A stretch of 11,736 nt of DNA from NCBI GenBank assembly GCA_905199855.1, contig CAJKHY010000028.1:1-11736 (forward strand). The letters are read 5' to 3'. The position numbers were made by a program, and so were the translations under genes. The notes below the pieces were generated by a model. That model saw only the letters and a list, made by a program, of their open reading frames with translations, was not told the origin of the DNA and did not search any database. Origin of the DNA: an uncultured Clostridium sp. Its GTDB lineage: Bacteria > Bacillota_I > Bacilli_A > RF39 > UBA660. How positions within the stretch are numbered: the stretch's first letter is position 1; each line of letters begins with the position of its first letter. Below are positions 7,643 through 11,736 of this stretch, piece by piece.

Positions 7643-8740
7643 ATGCAAAACACAAAAAAGTATAATATCTTTATCTTCGTATCAACAATCGCAAGAAATG
7701 TAATCGAAGTTTTTTCCGCGGTATTACTTTATAAAATGGGTTATAGCATTAGAAACATCTTACTATTTTATTTCCTCATATATTTTGTAGGCATCTTTGT
7801 TAATTACATATCATTAACCCTAACTAAAGCCATAAATCCTAAATACATCTTAGTATTCTCAGGAATCATGTTTGGAATAACATTTTACTACCTATCAGTA
7901 ATGCCAAACACCATAGATAACCTAATCATATATAGCATCCTATTTGCCATAAGTAGTTACACATATCATAGCCTAAGACATTATTTTGCGCTAAAAGTAT
8001 TAAATAGAAAAGAAAATAATAAAAAAGTAGGAAACATCCTAATATGTACATACCTAGCCATCATGTTATCATCATATTTTGGTGCCTATCTAACCAACAC
8101 ATGTGGATTAATAACAGTAGTACTAATCACCATATTTATCTCCCTTTTAAGCATCATACCATTATTACAAATAAAAAATAATAACTATGAATACCAAATA
8201 AATTACAAAGAAACCATTAAAAAAATGAAGAACAGAAACACAATATTCTTTTTCCTAGAACAATTTAAAGTAATATTCCTATCATTACAACCATTATATC
8301 TATATATCTATGTCAAAAACAACTTAGAATATATTGGTATCTTTAATATCCTAACCTCATTAGCATCAATAATATTTGTCTATTTCTTTGTAAGAAAAAT
8401 AAATCAAAACAAATACTTCTTACTATTAACTAGCATATTTTCAACTATCTTACTCTTTAAAATAAACATAACCAATAAAATAATCCTATTAATTATAGCC
8501 TTCCTTGAAGGATTATTTACCAAAATGTATGAAACAGTATCCCTAGAAAATATCTATTATGAAGGCATAAATAAAGAAGTAACATCTTACCTAATCATTG
8601 CCGAATTTATCTTTTGCTTCATAAGAGGCCTCATCTGCCTAATCCTATTTATCTTCAATTTTGATTTAAAAACCATGTTATATATATGCATATTAGGTAT
8701 TTTTATATCAGGATTTACTAAATTTAAAAGAAATTCATAA
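7643..8740 (+). CDS. MFS-like multi-spanning membrane transporter
   Basis: A 365-residue, very hydrophobic protein with about 10-12 predicted membrane helices: roughly 10-30, 38-60, 66-87, 92-110, 130-150, 154-175, then after a basic cytoplasmic loop (178-200) further helices at about 202-225, 230-250, 256-274, 276-292, 315-335 and 341-360. Two halves around a charged central loop suggest the major facilitator fold. I do not see the canonical GxxxDRxGRR loop, and the substrate cannot be told. The start follows AAAGGTGA by 4 bases. It is divergent from the MnmL-MnmM fusion and apparently monocistronic. G is scarce on this strand, as in the AddB-like gene. The ~100 bases after it contain only a weak GCG/CGC inverted repeat and an A-rich tract, so no convincing terminator. 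Confidence 0.7.
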   Translation: MQNTKKYNIFIFVSTIARNVIEVFSAVLLYKMGYSIRNILLFYFLIYFVGIFVNYISLTLTKAINPKYILVFSGIMFGITFYYLSVMPNTIDNLIIYSILFAISSYTYHSLRHYFALKVLNRKENNKKVGNILICTYLAIMLSSYFGAYLTNTCGLITVVLITIFISLLSIIPLLQIKNNNYEYQINYKETIKKMKNRNTIFFFLEQFKVIFLSLQPLYLYIYVKNNLEYIGIFNILTSLASIIFVYFFVRKINQNKYFLLLTSIFSTILLFKINITNKIILLIIAFLEGLFTKMYETVSLENIYYEGINKEVTSYLIIAEFIFCFIRGLICLILFIFNFDLKTMLYICILGIFISGFTKFKRNS

Positions 8741-8849
8741 GCGTTTGCTACTCGCGTTTTAGTTCTTAAAAAAAATATATAAAAAAAGTATTAAAATAGT
8801 AACCAAGTTAAGTTGTTTATGTATAAGAATAACAGAAGTGAGATTAAAA

Positions 8850-9210
8850 ATGAAAAAATTAAAAGAAAAAAGACCATTAAAATATTTATATATATCAAGT
8901 GCATGTATTACAATAATTTTAAGCGTTATCCTATATTATAAATACACAAAATCAAATGTATCTTCAAGTAAAACTAATAAGGATACAACACCTTTTAAAA
9001 CTTGTACAGAAAAATGCCCTCAAATAATAGATGTAGAATTTAAAAAAGGAATCCAAACAACAGGTACAATAAGATGTTCAATAAGTGAAATAGGGAGTAG
9101 AACCTTGTACTGATAAAGAAAATGGAAAATGGTATACTCATCCAGTTTTTACATTTGAAGATGCTAATGATGTTACTACTTTCCATTCCGTTTTCTCTGT
9201 AACAAAATAA
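8850..9210 (+). pseudogene. Frameshifted small membrane-anchored protein, unknown function
   Basis: From the ATG at 8850 the frame encodes a basic N-terminus (MKKLKEKRPLKYLY), one membrane helix (about 16-30) and a Lys/Ser/Thr-rich outer segment with three cysteines (FKTCTEKCP and IRCSIS). It then stops at 9111-9113. Shifting by one base at GGG 9093-9095 continues into a sensible frame, IGVEPCTDKENGKWYTHPV onward, ending TAA at 9208-9210. The restored protein would have ~119 residues and four cysteines. Removing one G from GGG repairs the frame, so this is either a sequencing indel or a recent pseudogene. Upstream of it, GAAGTGAG is a fair Shine-Dalgarno site 7 bases before the ATG, which argues against the in-frame GTG at 8838. 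I do not recognise the family. Confidence 0.6.
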
Positions 9211-9337
9211 ATCTAAAAAATTATAACAGCATAGCATAAAACACATAAATATTTAATAAAATAGCATATAAAACAGCAAAAAAGTTAGAAATACTAAATA
9301 AAAATAGCAATTCTATCTTTTTTTAACTAAAAAAACT

Positions 9338-9365
9338 TTGAATTTTACAAATAATTTGTTATAAT
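9338..9365 (+). promoter_or_regulatory. Promoter of the rpmG-efp-yebC operon
   Basis: TTGAAT (9338-9343), a 16-base spacer, and TATAAT (9360-9365) with TG one base upstream (9357-9358). This is the best promoter in the window and sits ~33 bases before rpmG. The preceding 9211-9337 is AT-rich with no feature I can support. Confidence 0.8.
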
Positions 9366-9398
9366 ATACTAGATGTTATTTGAAGGAGGGAATTTAAT

Positions 9399-9566
9399 AT
9401 GGCTAAGAAGAATGAAAATAGAGTATTAGTTTCTTTAAAATGCACCGAATGTAAAGAAGCTAACTATACTGTTAGTAAAAATAAAAAAAATACTACTGAA
9501 CGTTTAGAACTAAATAAATATTGTCCTAGATGTCAAAAAACAACTGCTCATAAAGAAAGTAAATAA
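9399..9566 (+). CDS. rpmG: 50S ribosomal protein L33, zinc-binding type
   Basis: A 55-residue basic protein, too short for many gene finders. It reads MAKKNENRVLVSLKCTECKE, then TERLELNKYCPRCQKTTAHKE. The motifs CTEC (C15, C18) and CPRC (C42, C45) make the zinc ribbon of the zinc-containing L33 form; zinc-free paralogues in Bacillus lack these cysteines and are induced when zinc is short. L33 sits near the E site of the large ribosomal subunit. A very strong GGAGGG site is 8 bases before the ATG. The gene heads an operon with efp, which starts 17 bases downstream. Confidence 0.95.
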   Translation: MAKKNENRVLVSLKCTECKEANYTVSKNKKNTTERLELNKYCPRCQKTTAHKESK

Positions 9567-9583
9567 GTAAAGGAGAAAAAAAC

Positions 9584-10141
9584 ATGATTAATGTAAATGA
9601 TTTCAAAACAGGAATGACTATTACTTATGAAAATGCTTTATATCAAGTAATGGAGTTTCAGCATGTAAAACCAGGTAAAGGAGCAGCTTTTGTTAAAGCA
9701 AAACTTAAAAACTTAAGAACTGGTTCTATTATTGAAATAACATTTAATTCTTCAGTTAAAGTAGAACAAGCGCATATTAGCAAGCAAAAAATGCAATTCC
9801 TATATGCTAACGGTGATACTTATAACTTTATGAATATGGAAACATATGAACAAATAGAAATAGATAAAAGTAAGATTAGTTATGAGTCTAAGTTCCTAAA
9901 AGAAGGTCAAGAAGTAGATATAACATTCTATGAAGGTGAAATGTTAGGTATCGAAATACCAGAAAAAGTAGATTTATTAATTACACAAACTGAACCAGGT
10001 ATTAAAGGTAACACTGCTACAAATGCACTTAAAGATGCAATTGTAGAAACTGGTTTATTAGTACGTGTACCTTTATTCATAAATGAAGGTGAAACTATTA
10101 TCGTATCTACCAAAGATGGTAAATATGTATCAAGAAAGTAA
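9584..10141 (+). CDS. efp: Translation elongation factor P
   Basis: EF-P binds between the P and E sites of the ribosome and relieves stalling at consecutive prolines. The 185-residue protein has the standard three beta-barrel domains: KOW-like N-domain (about 1-62), OB domain (about 65-125) and C-terminal OB domain (about 128-185, with PGIKGNTATNALKDA). The loop that reaches the peptidyl-transferase centre is HVKPGKGAAF, with K32 at its tip. This is the residue modified in Bacillus (aminopentanol) and E. coli (beta-lysine). No modification enzyme is in the window. AAAGGAG precedes the ATG. The stop codon is built into the Shine-Dalgarno site of yebC, so the two genes are likely coupled. Confidence 0.98.
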   Translation: MINVNDFKTGMTITYENALYQVMEFQHVKPGKGAAFVKAKLKNLRTGSIIEITFNSSVKVEQAHISKQKMQFLYANGDTYNFMNMETYEQIEIDKSKISYESKFLKEGQEVDITFYEGEMLGIEIPEKVDLLITQTEPGIKGNTATNALKDAIVETGLLVRVPLFINEGETIIVSTKDGKYVSRK

Positions 10142-10150
10142 GGTGATATT

Positions 10151-10870
10151 ATGTCAGGACATTCTAAATGGTCAACTATCAAAAGAAAAAAAGGAGCTAT
10201 TGACGCTGAAAGAAGCAAAGTTTTTCAAAAACTAGCCAAAGAACTTTATGTAGCCGCGAAAAGTGGAGATAAAGATCCAGCTAACAATTCAGCCCTAAGA
10301 ATGGTAATTGAAAAAGCAAAAGCTGAGAATATGCCAAAAAGCAACATTCAAAGTGCAATTGACAAAGCCCATTCTAAAAACAACAGTGAAAATTATGACC
10401 ATGTAAGATATGAAGGTTATGGACCAGGTGGCATGGCCATTATGATTGAATGTTTAACTGATAATAAAAATAGAACCGCATCTTTTGTAAGAAGCACCTT
10501 AACTAAAAAAGGTGGAAATCTTGGTACAGATGGTTCTGTAAGTTATTTATTTAAAAGAAAAGGATTAATTGTTTTAGATAACAGTTATGATGAAGACAAA
10601 TTAACTGAAGATATCTTAGAACTAGACATCCTAGATATGGATAAAACCGAAGAAGGTTACGAAATAACTACTGAGCCAAATAGTTTTATTAAAGTAAAAG
10701 ATAGCCTAGATAATTTAGGATACAATAATTACTTATTAAGTGAAGTAACATTTATTCCTGATAATTATCTAAAATTAGAAGGTGAAACCTTAGACAAAGC
10801 AATTACTTTAATAGAACAATTAGAAGACATCGATGATGTCCAAAGCGTTTATCACAATTTAGATATATAA
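10151..10870 (+). CDS. yebC: YebC/PmpR-family protein, translation or regulatory factor
   Basis: A 239-residue full-length member of the YebC family (usual length ~240). The signature start MSGHSKWSTIKRKKGAIDAERSKVF is preceded by AAGGTGAT, whose first bases are the efp stop codon. Further landmarks are RMVIEKAKAENMPKSNI (about 50-66), YEGYGPGGMAIMIECLTDN (about 83-101) and KKGGNLGTDGSVSYLF (about 116-131). YebC proteins were long listed as DNA-binding transcriptional regulators. Recent work links members of the family to rescue of ribosomes stalled on proline-rich sequences, in parallel with EF-P. The 9-base gap and shared start signal with efp favour the translation role here. Which subfamily (YebC1 or YebC2) it belongs to cannot be settled by eye. 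Confidence 0.95.
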   Translation: MSGHSKWSTIKRKKGAIDAERSKVFQKLAKELYVAAKSGDKDPANNSALRMVIEKAKAENMPKSNIQSAIDKAHSKNNSENYDHVRYEGYGPGGMAIMIECLTDNKNRTASFVRSTLTKKGGNLGTDGSVSYLFKRKGLIVLDNSYDEDKLTEDILELDILDMDKTEEGYEITTEPNSFIKVKDSLDNLGYNNYLLSEVTFIPDNYLKLEGETLDKAITLIEQLEDIDDVQSVYHNLDI

Positions 10871-10885
10871 AATGAACAAAAGTAG

Positions 10886-10914
10886 TTGTAATTTATCTCT
10901 TTTTGTGGTAATAT
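10886..10914 (+). promoter_or_regulatory. Promoter of rplS
   Basis: TTGTAA (10886-10891), a 17-base spacer, and TAATAT (10909-10914) with an extended TG at 10906-10907. Transcription would start near 10921. I see no terminator between yebC and this promoter, so read-through from the efp operon is also possible. Confidence 0.7.
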
Positions 10915-10920
10915 TAACAA

Positions 10921-10979
10921 ATGGAAGAGGTAATCCGCTTAATATATTAATGATTACTGTTTGAAAAGGAGAGTGCAAA
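10921..10979 (+). promoter_or_regulatory. Structured leader of rplS, candidate L19 autoregulatory leader
   Basis: The predicted 59-base leader holds a hairpin: GTAATC (10930-10935) pairs with GATTAC (10952-10957), with an asymmetric CGC bulge and an inner TTAA/TTAA stem at about 10939-10950. It is followed by AAGGAG at 10966-10971, 8 bases before the ATG. Many Bacillota carry an L19-binding leader before rplS through which the protein represses its own synthesis. Position and size agree, but I cannot confirm the consensus by eye. No protein-coding sequence fits here. Confidence 0.5.
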
Positions 10980-11321
10980 ATGAACATTATTGAAAGTATC
11001 ACTGCACGCCAACTAAAAAACGATATTCCAGAATTTAGAGTAGGAAACACCGTTAAAGTTGGTTACAAAGTAACAGAAGGTAAAGTTGCTAGAACTCAAT
11101 ACTTTGAAGGCATCGTTATTGCTAGAAAAGGAACTGGCATTGCAGAAACATTTACTGTAAGAAAAGTTTCTTCAGGCGTTGGAGTAGAAAGAATATTCCC
11201 TCTACATAGCCCAAAAATTGAATCTATTACTGTTACAAGAAAAGGTAAAGCAAGAAGAGCAAAACTATACTTCTTAAGAGACCGTAAAAGTGGATACAAA
11301 ATGAAAGAAAGTAATAAATAA
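10980..11321 (+). CDS. rplS: 50S ribosomal protein L19
   Basis: L19 lies at the interface of the two ribosomal subunits. The 113-residue protein is the usual length and has the family blocks: FRVGNTVKVGYKVTEG (about 19-34), EGIVIARKGTGIAETFTVRK (about 43-62), GVGVERIFPLHSPKIESI (about 66-83) and KARRAKLYFLRDRKSG (about 90-105). It has its own promoter and leader and is followed by a strong hairpin whose left arm includes its stop codon. In Bacillus rplS usually follows trmD; here yebC lies upstream and a lepB-type gene follows, and the latter order is common in Gram-positives. Confidence 0.98.
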   Translation: MNIIESITARQLKNDIPEFRVGNTVKVGYKVTEGKVARTQYFEGIVIARKGTGIAETFTVRKVSSGVGVERIFPLHSPKIESITVTRKGKARRAKLYFLRDRKSGYKMKESNK

Positions 11322-11341
11322 GCCTTTTGGTTTATTTTTTT
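11317..11341 (+). terminator. Rho-independent terminator of rplS
   Basis: AATAAGCC (11317-11324) pairs with GGTTTATT (11329-11336), one G-U pair included, around a TTTT loop; seven T bases end at 11341 after the final A-T pairs. The stop codon of rplS is inside the left arm. The lepB start is only 12 bases further on, so the hairpin may set the ratio of L19 to signal peptidase by partial read-through. Confidence 0.85.
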
Positions 11342-11353
11342 CTTAGGTGAAAT

Positions 11354-11551
11354 ATGAAAAAAAATATAAAAGAACTAATACCATATATTATTATTGTCAT
11401 AGTTGTTATTCTAATTAGAAGTTATATCATTGACCCAGTTATTGTCTCAGGTGATTCTATGTATAACACCCTAAAAGATGGTGAAGTCTTACTATTAAAT
11501 AGATTAAATTATAAATTTAATAAAATAAATAGATATGATACAAAAATGTGA
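11354..11551 (+). CDS. lepB: Type I signal peptidase, broken after the N-terminal part
   Basis: Signal peptidase I removes signal peptides from exported proteins. The 65-codon frame begins with a short basic stretch and one membrane anchor (about 8-22), then the conserved IDPVIVSGDSMYNTLKDGE block, in which S35 is the catalytic serine. AGGTG lies 4 bases before the ATG. Homology continues to INRYD (about 57-62). There family members go on with a hydrophobic strand and later the catalytic lysine, but here the frame gives TKM and stops. A functional enzyme needs ~170-190 residues and the lysine. The break coincides with a change of composition and a new open frame, so this is a truncation by insertion or by a false join. 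Reading TGA as tryptophan does not restore the family sequence. Confidence 0.85.
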   Translation: MKKNIKELIPYIIIVIVVILIRSYIIDPVIVSGDSMYNTLKDGEVLLLNRLNYKFNKINRYDTKM

Positions 11552-11736
11552 TGGTGTAAAGATATTGGACTTAGAAGAGAAGCTTGAAGTTACAGGTAGT
11601 GAATACATGGTTACTGCAGAAAAAGGCAATAACTATAAATTACCGCTTGAATCTGTAGCTGATATAGTTATAGGTAGTTCTAAGTTTAAAGCTGCAATTA
11701 AGGATGTATATGAATCAAGTACACCTACTGCATCTG
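11535..11736 (+). CDS. Partial open frame, possible phage structural protein
   Basis: A frame different from that of lepB is open from 11535 to the window end (67 codons). It reads MIQKCDGVKI, then LEEKLEVTGSEYMVTAEKG, then NNYKLPLESVADIVIG, and ends in SSTPTAS. The pattern of a 'TGSEYMVTA..G.NYKLPLESVADI' start resembles N-terminal anchoring segments of tail or fibre proteins from gut phages, as I remember them; this is an impression, not a match. There is no clear ribosome binding site before the ATG at 11535, so the true start may have been lost at the junction. G+C is visibly higher than in neighbouring genes. Confidence 0.45.
   Translation, partial: MIQKCDGVKILDLEEKLEVTGSEYMVTAEKGNNYKLPLESVADIVIGSSKFKAAIKDVYESSTPTAS

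Noticed and set aside
8741..8770. Possible terminator after the MFS-like gene
   Set aside because: Only a 3-bp GCG/CGC stem can form and it is followed by A-rich, not T-rich, sequence on the plus strand.
9090..9099. Programmed +1 frameshift at GGG
   Set aside because: No slow codon, stop codon or stimulatory structure is evident at the site; a simple one-base indel is the easier explanation.
9040..9246. Minus-strand open frame over the frameshifted gene
   Set aside because: Lower-quality frame with no ribosome binding site. The plus-strand reading across the frameshift is more protein-like and explains the same bases.
11549..11551. TGA read as tryptophan to extend lepB
   Set aside because: Reading through gives a short run ending at a TAG soon after, with no signal peptidase motif. 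Tryptophans in the intact genes I checked are TGG, so code 4 is not supported.

Overview
The window is an AT-rich chromosomal segment from a low-GC Gram-positive-type bacterium (Bacillota, probably a reduced Bacilli or Mollicutes-related gut lineage). This rests on gene content and style, not on a database match. The pointers are miaB overlapping a YlbF/YmcA-family gene as in Bacillus ymcB-ymcA, a fused YtqA-YtqB protein, an AddB/RexB-type nuclease with its iron-sulfur cysteines, EF-P with a lysine-tipped loop, strong Shine-Dalgarno sites and extended -10 promoters. Every intact gene ends in TAA or TAG, and all tryptophans I checked are TGG, so the standard bacterial code fits.

Layout. 1-556: the 3' end of a 23S rRNA gene and a short 5S rRNA gene, closing an rRNA operon. 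688-2560: a promoter, miaB (tRNA A37 methylthiolation) and an overlapping YlbF/YmcA-family gene, ending at a bidirectional hairpin terminator shared with the opposing genes. 2539-3620 (minus): yidD followed by a coupled ZnuA-like lipoprotein whose metal ligands all appear substituted. 3707-6150: a monocistronic, shortened AddB-like nuclease meeting the next gene tail to tail inside a second shared terminator. 6138-7583 (minus): a radical-SAM/methyltransferase fusion (MnmL-MnmM type, tRNA U34). 7643-8740: an MFS-like membrane protein. 8850-9210: a small membrane-anchored protein of unknown function, broken by a one-base frameshift.

9338-11341 is a compact translation block. A strong promoter drives rpmG (zinc-type L33), efp and yebC, and the Shine-Dalgarno site of yebC runs through the stop codon of efp. 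A separate promoter and structured leader then drive rplS (L19), which ends in a hairpin terminator. From 11354 a lepB (signal peptidase I) gene begins but loses its family sequence near 11538. The last ~200 bases carry a different open frame with higher G+C that looks like a phage structural protein. This is either a contig chimera or a genuine insertion.

Together the genes are mostly translation housekeeping: rRNA, tRNA modification at positions 34 and 37, ribosomal proteins, and EF-P plus YebC for stall relief. The rest are envelope functions (YidD, a lipoprotein, signal peptidase, a transporter) and recombinational repair (AddB-like). I see no CRISPR array, insertion sequence, tRNA gene or recognisable defence system. 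The most unusual items are the ligand-less ZnuA-like lipoprotein, the AddB-like protein without a P-loop, the efp-yebC coupling, the frameshifted orphan gene and the lepB junction. No gene-free stretch exceeds 300 bases; the longest, 557-760 and 9211-9398, are AT-rich and hold only promoters.
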